From contig VXCM01000149.1 of NCBI GenBank assembly GCA_014773175.1, positions 324,899-388,898 on the forward strand: 64,000 nucleotides of DNA, read 5' to 3'. Shown here piece after piece: positions 38,298 through 51,368 of this stretch. Both the position numbers and the translations under genes were made by a program. The notes beneath the pieces were generated by a model that saw only the letters and a program-made list of their open reading frames with translations, was not told the origin of the DNA and ran no database searches. The stretch is from Lucifuga dentata. Its lineage: Eukaryota > Chordata > Actinopteri > Ophidiiformes > Bythitidae. Positions within the stretch are counted from its first letter, which is position 1. Every line of letters begins with the position of its first letter.

Positions 38298-40106
38298 TAC
38301 ATTTTATTTGTATCACTTTAAAAGGTACTCAAAGCACTTTACAGGGTAAAAACATTAACAGAAACAGTAAAAGCAATAACAGAATAAAAACAATGACATT
38401 AACAATTACAGAACAATGGAGCAATTCAACAATCAAAGAAGGGGGATCTGGTGGTCTGGTGGACATATGCTCGGGGCCAGGGGCACATTCACGAAATTGG
38501 GGTGCTGTAACGAATGCCACACCAAAAAATGCAACCTCGACTAACAGTTACAGAAAAATCAATTTTACAAAAAAGTTGATGTTTATTATATTATGCCATT
38601 TCTTTCTTTTTAGTCCAGTATATTAATAAGGCAAGGCTAATTCTGTCTTGGCTTCTCCATCCTTGGCAGAGGTACAGTATGTGCTCTAATGTGCCCTTCT
38701 AGTTTACTTGTAATCACTATCTGACACATTTAACTCCTAATTTGTTTCTACTTCTTTCTTGGTAACTACTTGTAATTAGCTCGTTATATACATAAAATAT
38801 GACAAATGTGATTCAGAGGTGATCACTAAAAACAAAGTGTGCATGCGGTATGTCTCCTTTCCATGCAAAGCAATTGCACAAACAGAAATCAATTTCCAGC
38901 TGCAGACTCAAGCACGTGCAAATCCTGCGGGCACCGCGGTCATACCACGCTTGTCAAAAACGGTTTGTCAGGATACATGCAGATGGAGAACAAATAAGAT
39001 GAGATGTTTACTGTCAATTTTAAAGGACATGAAGTGGAAGTGACGTGTTAACGCAAAAGAATGAATAATGAAGAATATGCCAAAGCCTAATCTAGATGCA
39101 CACGATTGTTAAGTACAACTATTATAACATGCTTAACAGATTATATGTTGATGTGTGACCATGTCAGGCTGCTTTGTTAGGGAGGGGGAAATAGTTTGTT
39201 ACATGACAGAGCAGAGGAAAGGATAATGCACAACAGATTGGGGCAAAAATATTCTGGCTGCTGCTCATTGTTGTTGACACCCAGATACAATGTCACTACT
39301 GTCACCTGCCCTCACCCACATACAGTAACCAGCAGATTCTATCTTTCTATCGCCAACTCCGTCCTCTCTTCTTTGTTTGTGCAGAAAACAATGTTGCTTG
39401 GCAACAACATTGCCAGAAAGATGTCAAAGTCTGTGTGCACACGTGTATGTATGTGTGGGTGCATTCCATGCCATTTAAAGGTAGCAAGGGAGTATTAAAC
39501 AGAAAGAAAAGGTAGGAAAGTAAAGAATGAGTGTGATGTGAGATTGTTGAAGGTAGATAACACACGGACGAGAGGTTGATGAAAAAGAAGGAACAAAGAT
39601 GATTGAATGGAATGATGAATGGTGGGATGGAAGGAATGGAAGGAAGTAAAAGCATCCTCCTAAATCAGTCATTGTGTACTGACGGCCTTTCTGAATTCAT
39701 ATGTAAGACACACATGCACACACTGAGCCAAGCAGATTTTGAAGGAAATAAGCTGATTTAAGTGAAGATGATAAGAATAGTCATGAAATATGCATGAGCT
39801 CATTTAGTGGATGTGCTCTGAACAGCAATGCTGGCTGCAGTCAGCACTATGGCTGTAGTTATTGCACATCTCTGTTTATCTTTATCAGTCTCTCTTTCTC
39901 ATTCTCCATCTTCCGCTATGCAGTCTTACCTGTGTTGTGTGTGTTCCCTTTCTTTCCCCGATTCTTTTCCTTTCTCCCTATTTTCTCCACTCCTTTGTTT
40001 TCCAATTATGTTTCAGCATTATTCAAAACATGTCGAAGTTTATCAAGGTGACCTAGGATACCTTTTCACAGGTTCATGTGAAATTTTGGCATAAATGACT
40101 GACATA

Positions 40107-40112
40107 TGTTTT

Positions 40113-40149
<37 letters not shown>

Positions 40150-40618
40150 GCCCTCTGTTCTTCTTTTACCATCCCGCAATCCTCTTCTGTCTGCTTTCAT
40201 CTCTGTCTCTCACATCCAAAATTCTTCCCTTCATTGCTTTTCCTCCCTTATGAAATCATCATCTCTCAATTTTTTTATATTTCTCTCTCCCTTCTAAAAT
40301 CCTCTTTGCTCTATCTTCATCTCTATCCCTTTGCAATCCCTTCTTCCCTCTCCCTCCCAAAACCATTTTCTCCTTTTCCTCCCACTACACCTCCTTGGCT
40401 GCCCATCCTTCTCCCTCTCTCCTATCCACACATTCTACTTTTACTTTCCTTCCATGCATCTCTCAATCTTTCTTCCTAACACTTTTTCCCTCCTCGCCTA
40501 TCCTCTTTTGCCCCCACTACTCCATATCTGTCATTTCCCCTCTCTTCCTTTCTCCATTACCACATCAAATTTCTCTCCTTCTTCTGTCTTCCACCCCATA
40601 AATCACTCTCTCCCTCAG
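40107..40618 (+). promoter_or_regulatory. ~500-bp pyrimidine-rich tract before serpini1 first coding exon
   Basis: The plus strand is overwhelmingly C and T from a CT microsatellite at 40107 to the acceptor CCCTCAG ending at 40618, with only scattered purines. It acts as an exceptionally long polypyrimidine region before the exon that carries the start codon. Confidence 0.7.
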
Positions 40619-40639
40619 CTATCTGTGGTCTGTGTTGCA

Positions 40640-41794
40640 ATGTTAATCCAGGGTATTTTGCCCCCCCTCCTTTTCCTCCTTTCCATCCTGTTGCCGGGCT
40701 ACGGTTGCCGGGCGGCGGACATACCGGAGGACACAACATCAGAGTTCTCAGTGAGACTGTACCACCGGCTGCAGGCAGTAGGGGGTCAGGACAACATCAT
40801 TTTCTCCCCGCTGAGCGTGGCTGTGGCCCTGGGCATGGTGGAGCTGGGAGCCAGAGGCGCGTCGCTGGAGGAGATACGACAGGCGGTGGGATTCAACCAC
40901 CTGCTGCCAGGTTACACACCAATACATTTCATAATTCATTTAATACAGCTTGTGTTACATGCATTGAACACAACTCTGGGCCGCTTACCAAAAGCTAAAC
41001 ACACACAGACATGCATGTGAGTCGTGTACACAAACACACACATACTCACAAATTTTAGCTTCATTCACTCCTTTTTGATTTTAATGGCTTATTTGTTCAC
41101 ATATATTTGCTTCCTAACACCTATTTCCATTTGATTCCATTTTTGTATTTTATAGGGTACTATATTTTTATATGTTCAGTGAGAGTTCATTTAAAATGCC
41201 ATTTTTTAAGCTAATTCATGATTTTAATAACTATTACCATTTTCCAAGATAAATAGATTTGATTATCTTTTAAGAATTTATTCCTTAATTTTATTGCCCA
41301 TGAAAACAGACCAAAAAGCCAACAAGAAAATGATTAAAATGCTATTTGAACAGTATGTTATCCATATTTGGACCAAGACGTGAAATCATTATATGAAGTT
41401 TTACAGTTTGTTTGCTGGTGCAACCCAAATGAATTATGCCATTTTACTGAAATAATTGAAACACTTATGATTATTAATTCTTGCCCTGCTGCAACTACAA
41501 TTTGCATATGAGGTCTGAGCAGCAGAAGATACTGTATTAAATGAAAATGAATCAAGTGTGTGCTAATGACACAGTCAAGTAGGGAAACAAGTGTTACGTT
41601 TTGTCATAGTAATTTTAGTTTAAAAACCATCTAATAGCAATTATACTATTTCTTCCATGGGACTTTATATATACACTAATACATATGGATAGACTCTCAC
41701 TCTCATCCTTACATACAGTACATGTATTAACATCAAGCTTCCCATAAATGAAGCAGTGATCAAACTTTAAGGTTTTAACAGCACTTTTGGGGAA

Positions 41795-41829
<35 letters not shown>

Positions 41830-44800
41830 TGAGTATGCATCTCCCTCCATCCACCAGGAGAGGAATTCACTTTGATCCAGAACCTGACAGCAGCTCTGTC
41901 GGATGATGACGCCTACAATGTGATTCGATTGGCCAACAGCCTCTTCCTGCAGGAGGGTGTAGCCTTTAACCCTGACTTCCTGCATCTGATGAAGAAATAC
42001 TTCCGGGCCGAGGTGGAGATGGTAGACTTCGGCGAATCAGCAGCTGTTGCTGAGCAGATCAATACCTGGGTGGAGAATCATACAGAGAGTGAGCAATATA
42101 ACCTTACATTACATAAATACCTCTGCAATCATCACATGCACTCAGTGTGCTCTTCTATTTCTTATCCTGCAAGTGTTCCACAACTGATTGTAAAATATAT
42201 TAGTAGTAAAATACATTCAAGAATTTAAAAGTACTAATTTAAAAAAAAAAAATTGTACCTGTCAGAGTTAATTTATGAATGTGTTAACAGTACCTTGTGC
42301 ATGTTACTGTACCCAAAATTGAAGATGCAAAGGTTTTCACCTGACTGTGAAATACCTTATATGTTTTGATTTTGGACAGTTTTGATTGAAATAAGTCAAT
42401 AAAACTTCCCTAAACTGAAGATTTGATGCAAACACAAACTTTCAAGAAGACCAAATGGCATGAAATGATGTGAGATACAAAATCTTTCATTCAAAAACTG
42501 AGATTTTGGAATTAAATAATGAAGACAAAAAAGTCTTCAAAACTGGCATTAAAGAATGTTTTAATCTAAGAGTGAAAAACCTCACATATCTAATTTTTTT
42601 TCTGGATTTTCCTTCCTTTCAAAGCAGTTGATTTTTGGAGAATGCCATTGTGTCATTAAACTGAAACACGGAGACACAAAGTTTTAACCTGACAGTTGCA
42701 ATTTTTTACGAGTTCATTTGATAGTGAATGTAAAAATTGAATCTGTAAAGTAATTAACTAGTAACTACAGCCATTGGATAAACATAGCCGATAGTAAAAG
42801 ATTCTATATAAATGTATATCTGATTTAAATACTTGAATCAGTGTAAGCAGTACTTGAGTAAACGCATTGAGTTGCTTAACCTGTCTCAGTTATGCTATTA
42901 ATTTCATCATATGGAAGCATCTTGTACAAAAACAAAAATTACTGATATTTTTCCAACCCTCAGGTGCCCACATCTCCTTGCTGATATATATATAAAACTT
43001 CAAAAGCTTCATCTCAGCTGGTTGTACTGTATACACAGCACGTTCTATCCTACAAAAAAATTAATGTGGTTCATAGTGTTTCTGTCCCTTTCAGGCAAGA
43101 TTCATCAGCTGCTATCAGCCGAGGACTTCAGCAGCGTGACCCGCCTGACTCTGGTGAACGCCGTCTACTTCAGGGGCTCCTGGAAAAACCAGTTCAGGCC
43201 TGAGAACACCAGAATCTTCTCCTTTAGCAAAGATGATGGCTCCGAAGTCCAGACTCTCATGATGTACCAACAAGGAGACTTCTACTATGGTAGGGAGAAG
43301 AAACGTGTGTGTGTGTGTGTGTGTGTGTGTTAAGAGTTTCCCTGCTACCTCTGAATATTGACTCATATTTCATGAGGTTATTTAATATGTAAATTATGGA
43401 TATAAAATATTTGGATTTGGAGTGTTATTCCTTGTCTTGGGCTCTGTGTGCAGGCCTTTTCAGTTTGTACTGCTGCTTCACTTAAACTCCTCGTGTATGA
43501 TTATTTGACTTAGTCGCGTATGTTTTGAAGACTATTTTGTTCTTGCTATAAAATATTGGCAGAACTGTGACTGTTTTTATGTTCTTATGTAATGGATGTA
43601 TCATGTTAGGTGGAGCATACAAGTCTTTCTGCACGTCCATGAAAGTCTATTGAAATCAGCTAATGTTGTGTTTAGACAGGGTCAGATTGGGATCCTAAGA
43701 AAGAAAATTGGGATCCTAAGAAAGAAAAATTTCCCAAGAAACTTATGAAAGAAAAAAATTATGTTTGCTTGGTTTAAGTTAATTTTAATTAATATTATAT
43801 TGTGCAGTGCAAAGGCCACCGGCCGGCCCACCGCTGGCTGTGGCCCACTGGGAAAAGTTTTGCCTCTCCCAATGGCCAATCTGACACTGTATTCAGACAA
43901 TTTTTTTCGTCACTTGCCTGCCATTATTGTTCTAATTCTGATTGTATTATGATGTCATATTTTGTCAAGGATACGTTTAGTTTTGATTACAATTGAGTAA
44001 AATCCTGTCACACATTAGTTGGGAATGTCCAAATCTTTCTGAATATACCCCTTTTGCTGTAGACTTTGCCATGAAAATCCTCTTAAAAGAAGTCAAAGGA
44101 CTGTACTGTTTATGGTAAAATATGGACTTTAATGATCTCTGTGAGGGAATCATCATTTTAACCTTTGTTTTTGTTACTTAAGATTTTGAATAGCCAGTTG
44201 ATTATGTACAGTATGTGATGTTTGGAGTTAATGTATTCAAATTGTATAGTTAAATATTCTTAGAATCTAGATGCATTTGTTTGGAGTTATTGTCTGAACT
44301 ATAGTTGGTACAGTACACATCTAAAAGGTTCTGATGAGTTTTGCTGCATCCTGTGCATGTGCATGTTGTGTTCATACTTGTCAGGTCACATCTAAATGAT
44401 TCCAGTAGGTTTTTTTTTTTCTTTTTTTTTTCTTTTTCTTTTTGGAGTATTATTATTATTATTTTTTTTTTGTCAGGTGTACAGGCAAAACCAGCTGCAT
44501 CATATTTTTTCTGCACTGCTGCTAAACTTGGTCTGGGTTATTTTGGTGCAGTCTGCATTTATATTGTCAGGTTGCACATTTGCATACACCTACGTTCACA
44601 GGGTGCACACATATTCATCTTCACATAGCAAAATGAAAGAAGTCTGTGTATAGTATGTGTATGCTTGTGTATGTGTGTGTGAGGAGATGTGTAGTGTGTT
44701 GAAAACTGCAGAACAGAGACTGGCCCTTGGGGGAAAAAGGCTGTGTTTGCATTCTTATTCTGATGCACAATCATATTGGTTAGTAAAATGCTTCTGGAAG

Positions 44801-46671
44801 CCAAACGTCATGCTTTCTCTTAAGTCACATTAAATCAACAGTCATGTGCAAAACTAGATCCTTTGATGTCAAATGAATCAGGAAAATGAGCATGCACAAT
44901 GTAATCAATACAGTTAATTTGAGTGTATGTTCCTCCTTCGGGAAATTCACAAACACCTTAACCAAGGCTAAGTCACACACACCAGCAATGTGTATGCATT
45001 CTTACACTTGTACGTATCTTTTAACTACATTTGCAAATGCTCACCAGGTGAGTTCAGCGACGGCTCCCAGGAAGCTGGAGGTGTGTACCAGGTCTTGGAG
45101 ATGCCCTATGAGGGAGAGGACATGTCCATGATGATCATCCTGCCTCGTCAGGAGGTGCCACTGGCTGCACTGGAGCCAATCATCAAAGCCCCGCTGTTGG
45201 AGGAGTGGGCTAGCAATGTGAAACGGCAGAAGGTGGAAGTCTACCTACCCAGGTGAGAAATGGAAACATAAAAAAATTACGCTCATGTACTCACATGCAC
45301 TCACATGCCCAAAAAAAAAAAAAAAAAANAAAAAAAAAAAAAAAAACACCACTTCAAATGGACTGATGATTTTAAAGGAAATTTTCACATATTTTGTTTA
45401 TGCTACAATTTAGTTTCTTTGGTGCACCCACTTTCCCTTATATGTAAAATGTTCCCTTGTCACCATGTTATATTCTGGGCTATTGAGGCGAGTATCAATA
45501 GCAAATTGTTTCATTAACAGATTTTTTTCTATATAATTTATTAAAAATTACAAAATGGCAGCTCTTCAAAAAAGCTATTTCCTTCTAACCTTTTGTATAC
45601 CATTACTATTTGAAAGTACAATGTCTGTTTTTAAGTTATTAAACTTCATTGTTGCTGCATGGGAAATATAGCTCAACTAGATATGACATCTTTTTTGTGG
45701 GAAGATTAAAAATGTACCACCACACAACCAAAATGTGCTCAAAATTTTGGGGCAATTTTAAAATGGTTAAAAGGTGGATTTTTCTTTTAAGAGGCAGAAG
45801 GTTGTGTCTATAGACAAGTACAGAGAAACACACACAGTCACATAAAGGACCCAGAAGCTGACTCAGACAGAAAACTGATTGACCTATTAAGCTAGAGCAC
45901 AGAATTGAGATGAATTAGCTAGAACTAGATTTACACAGAGGCCAATGAGAAAATAGGGAGCAGGTGTGAGTCAGGTGACAGGTGGAGGGGAGACAGGTAG
46001 AGAATGGCAGCTTCATGACACAGTGTTATCAGAAATTACTTTTGTAGGCCATTTTAATATGTTATCTGGGTGATGTAACTGATTACAAATCATTGACCAT
46101 AGCTATGACCTTTGACCTTTTCAACTTAGGTTCAAGGTGGAGCAGAGGATTGACCTAAAGAACATGCTCCAGGAGCTTGGAATCAAGACCATCTTCACCG
46201 AAGATGCTGATCTCTCTGCCATGACAGGTGACAGAGAGCTGTGTGGAAAACTAAACACACGCACACACGCACGCGCGCGCACACACGCACGCGCGCNGAC
46301 AGAGAGCTGTGTGGAAAACTAAACACACGCACACACGCACGCGCGCGCACACACGCACGCGCGCGCACACACGCACGCGCGCACGCACACAGTTATTACT
46401 TTTTTCTATTTTTTTCTTTTTTCTCTTTTTTTTACATTGTTAATACACTGATGATTACATCATCCAGAAATTTTACGTTTGTAAATAAAAACTGCTTTTT
46501 TATTTTATTTTATTTCATTATGTGTTGTTAGAGCAGAGAAAATAATTAAGAGTAACTGATCTGTTTTATAGAGGCGAGAATCTAAATTGTGTGGTGCATG
46601 TGTGTATGTGTGTGCATGCGTGTGTGTGCGTGCGTGTGTGTGTGTGTGTGTGCGTGTGTGTGTGTGTGTGN

Positions 46672-46730
<59 letters not shown>

Positions 46731-46980
46731 TGCGCGCACATGTGTTCTAGATGGTAAGGACTTGTACATTCAGAAAGCAGTGCAGAAGGCCTACTTGGAG
46801 GTGACTGAGGAGGGGGCAGAGGGAGCTGCTGGGTCAGGTAGACATAATCATCATCATCATCACCTTCATTATTATCATTATCATCATTAGTGGTGAATTA
46901 TTACTAATGATTGCTACATTTTTGTATAAGCAGATCTCATACTGCAAACACACTCTTCTCTCTCTCTCTGTCTCTCTCTG

Positions 46981-47043
<63 letters not shown>

Positions 47044-47345
47044 CCTCTCTCTCTCAGGAATGATAGCCCTGACCAGGACAGTGGTGCTGTACCCACAGGT
47101 CATGGCTGATCACCCATTCTTCTTTGTCATCAGAAACCGGAGGACAGGTGCGTGCATGTGTTTGTGTGCACGTGTCTGCACAAGTGTGATTATTTCTGAC
47201 GTTGTTTGTTGTGTGTGCACATCTTTTTTTTTGGTAACACAACTTCCTGTCTGTCCACACTTTCCTAGGGTCCATCCTCTTCATGGGCAGGGTCATGACC
47301 CCTGAAGTGATCGAGCCTAACTACCATGACTTTGACTCCATGTAA
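40640..47345 (+). CDS. serpini1: neuroserpin (serpin family I member 1)
   Basis: Coding exons: 40640-40910, 41858-42088, 43095-43289, 45048-45252, 46130-46227, 46751-46837, 47058-47147, 47269-47345. All junctions are GT-AG and in phase, giving 417 residues. The upstream acceptor at 40618 places a short leader before the ATG. A signal peptide ([17 protein letters not shown]) precedes the serpin fold: [73 protein letters not shown], and the signature [20 protein letters not shown]. The reactive loop is [18 protein letters not shown] with P1 Arg369, matching an inhibitor of tPA-like trypsin-type proteases secreted by neurons. One sequon (NHT, Asn164) aligns with a human site. The C-terminus HDFDSM differs from the human HDFEEL. 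It lies head-to-head with pdcd10, as in human. Confidence 0.95.
41801..41828. repeat. poly-T tract before serpini1 exon 41858
   Basis: A run of 28 T ends 29 bp before the acceptor and may add to its polypyrimidine tract. Confidence 0.85.
43303..43330. repeat. (GT)n microsatellite beside a serpini1 donor
   Basis: The GT run starts 14 bp after the donor of exon 43095-43289 (G|GTAGGG), so many cryptic GT dinucleotides lie next to the real site. Confidence 0.9.
43677..43889. mobile_element. short hAT-like MITE in serpini1 intron
   Basis: The ends CAGGGTCAGATTGG and CCAATCTGACACTG are inverted repeats. The flanking octamers TGTTTAGA (43669-43676) and TATTCAGA (43890-43897) match at 6 of 8, consistent with an old 8-bp hAT target duplication. 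A short internal tandem of ATTGGGATCCTAAGAAAGAA lies at the left end. Confidence 0.65.
46230..46364. other. gap character with flanking 67-bp duplicate
   Basis: N at 46297 separates identical copies 46230-46296 and 46298-46364, which begin just after the donor of serpini1 exon 46130-46227. Confidence 0.85.
46257..46390. repeat. (CACG/CGCG)n alternating purine-pyrimidine tract
   Basis: Mixed CA and CG dinucleotides (ACGCACGCGCGCGCACACAC) in strict alternation, a sequence type that readily adopts Z-DNA. The length is inflated by the duplicate at the N. Confidence 0.9.
46620..46727. repeat. (GT)n microsatellite with N
   Basis: Long GT run interrupted by N at 46671, ending 23 bp before serpini1 exon 46751-46837. 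Confidence 0.9.
46962..47055. repeat. (CT)n microsatellite forming a serpini1 acceptor tract
   Basis: About 90 bp of CT units run directly into the acceptor CTCAG of exon 47058-47147, which encodes the reactive loop. Confidence 0.92.
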
Positions 47346-47839
47346 CCACGGTGTGAGGACACAATCATCACCAGTCAGATCCTGACGTCATGAACGCTAC
47401 CTATCCTCTATCACCATCTTCTGCTGTGTTTTTATACTCTTTATGAAAATATATATAAACCAAATATTATATGATATATTCTGTACTGAAATATGATACA
47501 TAATGTGATTGTGTTTTGATACTGGAAGCTTTAAATTCTTCGATACAGAGATGTAAGAGGAAGTTGTAAATATTCTACAGTAATGGAGGAGGGTTTGTAT
47601 ATGAGCAAGAACACATGTAATTCATGCACAACCCCTTTAAGTTCGGCAGCTTCATACTCTCTTGTCTCTCCCCCCACACGCACACACACACACGCACAAA
47701 TAGTTTTTCCTCCTCTTTAAATATATTTTGCTTTTTCATGTGTGCGCACATGAAAAGTTTTCCACTTCTCTATATCCCTGTACATTTGACATTGTGTTCT
47801 AAAAATATATTTAAAGTATATGCTCAATATTTATGGAAG

Positions 47840-47845
47840 AATAAA
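47840..47845 (+). terminator. candidate serpini1 poly(A) signal
   Basis: AATAAA about 500 bp after the stop codon. A second AATAAA at 48152-48157 is an alternative site. Confidence 0.45.
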
Positions 47846-49032
47846 CGTGCAGACATTTTGTCCTTATACAATGAATCTTTGTAACATATCTGTTCCAGAC
47901 AGTATTCTAGTCATTTTTTTACACTGTAGGCACATGGCTGAACTGCTGATGAAGTAGTACGCCTTATCACATCTGAGCAGTTGATTAAGCCCTCGCTGGG
48001 CATCTCACAGGTGAGCAGAGGCAACTGCGTAACTAAGGCAGGTTGCTATAGAGACGGACTGGAGCATGCAGGCTTGCTGAAAACTGCTGCACCATTTTGG
48101 ATGTACATACAGGGAGCAACAGTAGCACCAGCTGTATTCAGTCTTTTACTCAATAAAAACATGAATGTGTTCCCATTAAAACATGGTGTCCTTCTCTGTG
48201 TATGGGGCGTGTTTTTTATCTGGTACGAGGAAATTGTACTTTACCATCCATAACCAACTACTGTAGGTAACACCTAACACAGCTTTTCTGCTACTGCTAA
48301 GGTTTACATTAAAGGATTTGAGACTGATAAGATTTCAGTGCAGGTTATGAAGTGTCAAAAACATGGTGATAGAAGCTATCATCCATATGGAAAAGGATGG
48401 AGTGCTGATGGATCTGACTGGCATGTGATCAAAGAAGTGTTTAAGCCTAAACAAAAAGAAGAAATAGAGAAGGAAACACCAGTTGAGGGAATTTTAATAT
48501 GATTTTGAAGAGCTTAACAAGCAGCAGCTAAAACATATGTTTAATCATTTTTAAGTTTATACTTTTATGTTTCAAGTAAAAAAACTAATAATAATTAAAA
48601 AAAAAATAAAAAGAGTTTGATGATATGTGTGTTGTATGTGTGTGTTACTTATAAAGAGGTAGCTGTCGTTAACTAAGGTTTCTAAATATTACATTTAACA
48701 GGCGGGCCACAGTGAATGTAACCAATACTGTAGGTGAAACAGGGAAAGACTTTAGGATGTAGACAGTGAGCAGTGAGACAAATAACCTCCGCCCTAGCCT
48801 CATCCATATGATTAGAATTCTACACTATTTCTGTAGGTAATCAGGGATACCTTAGAGTAAGGCTGCCTGCACCTTTGTACTGAGGTTGCAGGGTAACAGA
48901 AGCTACTGAGACGTGCATTATACATTCAGACAGAGGAAGGCCAGAAGTTGGTAACTAACTCAGCTTCCTATGGCAGAGAATGTCTTGTCAAAGCATGTTG
49001 GAATACTTTCAATCCTGAGGCATTACTTAGGC

Positions 49033-49038
<6 letters not shown>

Positions 49039-49088
<50 letters not shown>
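49039..49088. repeat. (CA)n microsatellite
   Basis: Uninterrupted CA run. Confidence 0.95.
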
Positions 49089-49089
<1 letters not shown>

Positions 49090-50939
49090 GGACACAGCTC
49101 ATACCACAGTGGCCAAAGACAGATGAGACCTAATTTTGAACACTTCACAAAGAATTAATTACAAAATAAAAAGTTCATTTAGTGCCGACATTTACTTGAA
49201 CTCCCATTGGAGAAACTTTTGAGACTAGTTCTTTCTCTGCAGTCGGTATGAGGGCTATGGTGAATTAAAGCATGCGAAAGTGTCAAATGGTGATTGCGGT
49301 GAATGCACCATGAAGTACTAAACTGGTGGGAGGATGGAGGGACAACTATAAGTAGGAGATTTAAAGCCTTCTTCTCAGAGTAAGGTTTTTTTCAGTGTAT
49401 GTTACATATTTTTTGTGTTGCTCAAACTTATGCTTATACCACGCAGAATGTTATTGAAATGATTTAAAATGTGAGGTGACATTAAATAAATTCATCCTAA
49501 ATAACTTTAAAGGAGAGAAGTTATGTTTTCTCCATCTTTTTCAGACAAATCCATAGATGCTGAACTGCTCTGATTTTTTTTATTTGTCTTTTATTTTTTT
49601 AACACGTTTATATCAACATGTAACACATGAATTTATCACAGACAGACCTGGTTAGAGACACTCATGAAGTACGGGACAAGTAAGCAATTGTTTGGCTGCC
49701 ATTAGGGTGAATGTTGCCAGCTCGGATTTGATGCAGTTGACCAATCAGGATAGAGAGCATTTTTCCAGATGGTAACCTTTAACAGTTAGTTTTCATTCAG
49801 TGTGCATAACGCTGCTGGATCAAGGGAGGGAATATAAGTTGATCACATGTTTTTTTGCACATTTAATCATTGCAGAAGTTTTGAAATAGAAACAAAGCCA
49901 TTCAAAAATCGCTGTCATTGTATAAGATTTCTGTTACAGCTGACACATTTATTGTTGCCAGCATGACACAGCCACAGTGATAAGAACATATTTGGAAATA
50001 AACCTTGATAATAACAACCCCCTGTGGTTGTTCCCTGCCAGAATATGAATCTTTGTGTGAATCAGACCATAAAGAGATGCTTTCATGTCACGTTGTGATC
50101 CCAGCAGCACTTGACAGTTTGGAAATATTAGGAATACTAATGTTGGAATACAAATTATGTATAATGGCTGTCATATCTCATGAAACTCTGGCTGTGAAAG
50201 AGTGAGTATGTGAATTTGCTCTGAAGAGTGAATATACTGTATGAATTCATTTTTATATTAAGTAGCAAAAGCAGATATAAACTCTACTTTACTTCCTCAT
50301 GAGGACTCAAGAATCAGCAAAGACTGACCTGCCAATCAGAAGTTAGTGGCCATTCCGCCTTCCACCTTGCATTCCACCATGCAATGGGAATGATTTTCAT
50401 AATCCATGCCAGTACTGAGGAATTAATTTTTGTCTATGATATCTATAATAAATATGTTTTTCATCTCTTCATTGTGAAGTGTTTCAGTGCTCCAGTAGCA
50501 TAAACACAATTAGGTGCATTATTGAGAACCACAGCCCATGATTGGTGGAACTATATGCACCAGCTGTGCCTGGAGTATATAGCTGTGCCTTTTGTCTTCA
50601 CACACACACACACACACACACTGCACCACTGTGTTATGTATAATTCTCTTGTCTTAAATACAAGAATGCTTCTTTTCTTCTCAGCTCAAAATGAACCTGC
50701 TGGGCCTTTTACTATGAGAAGCCGTTTGAGACATTATTCATACTTGCTCTTACATACACCATCATACTCTCTTACATGTGACTTATCATGACAGCAAAAG
50801 CACAGGTGTAACTAATAACATTAATGACAGCTATGTTCCATTTGGGTTTGTCAATGTGCCACTATGAACAATACCAGCCATCAATATTGTTGCTGTAAGA
50901 AAGCCATATTGCTGGCTGAACATAACTGAAACTTTCTCG

Positions 50940-50973
<34 letters not shown>

Positions 50974-51368
50974 TTCAATGAAGCCTATTGGAGACAAACT
51001 AAGAAAAGTGAACAGTTGCTAAGGTTCCTGTAGCTACCAAGGGCCAAGGCTGAACTTAAAAGAAAGGTGGGGAGGCCCTGAGGTATCTGAGACAGGCCTC
51101 CCCAAGTAAACCTAATAAAATGAATTAAATTAAATTAACCAGACCAGTACTATCTGTAAAACATTGTGCTAGTGGAGTCAGTTCTTCTCTACGCCTTCCC
51201 TCTTTTGAAGGCTCTGGTCATGATTAGCAGCTGTATGCTACTGGCTTATTAGAGTCTCTGAAAGGATGACACAAAAGACAGGAAACAATATTTTTCCACA
51301 GTTTACATAAACAGGCACACTTCCTAAACAACATTAAAATGTGTAGTTTGGAGTGGCTCAGTGATTAA

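Larger units (their letters stand above)
31404..40618 (+). other. putative serpini1 intron 1
   Basis: About 9.2 kb without a recognisable exon. It holds many microsatellites (32.35, 33.19, 33.71, 33.87, 34.16, 36.38, 36.54 kb), an interspersed repeat at 37.85-38.25 kb and two repeat-poor AT-rich stretches near 34.7-34.9 and 36.6-36.9 kb that look like candidate regulatory sequence. Confidence 0.5.

Noticed and set aside
40331..40639. Upstream extension of the serpini1 first coding frame by about 100 residues
   Set aside because: The extension is low-complexity pyrimidine-rich intron sequence; an acceptor at 40618 and a signal peptide starting at 40640 give a family-typical N-terminus.
46620..46727. 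Regular spaced repeats considered as a CRISPR-like array
   Set aside because: Simple GT microsatellite in a vertebrate intron with no unique spacers.
51065..51105. GGGGAGGCC...GGCCTCCCC inverted repeat
   Set aside because: A 9-bp stem with a 15-base loop is expected by chance at this scale and has no supporting context.
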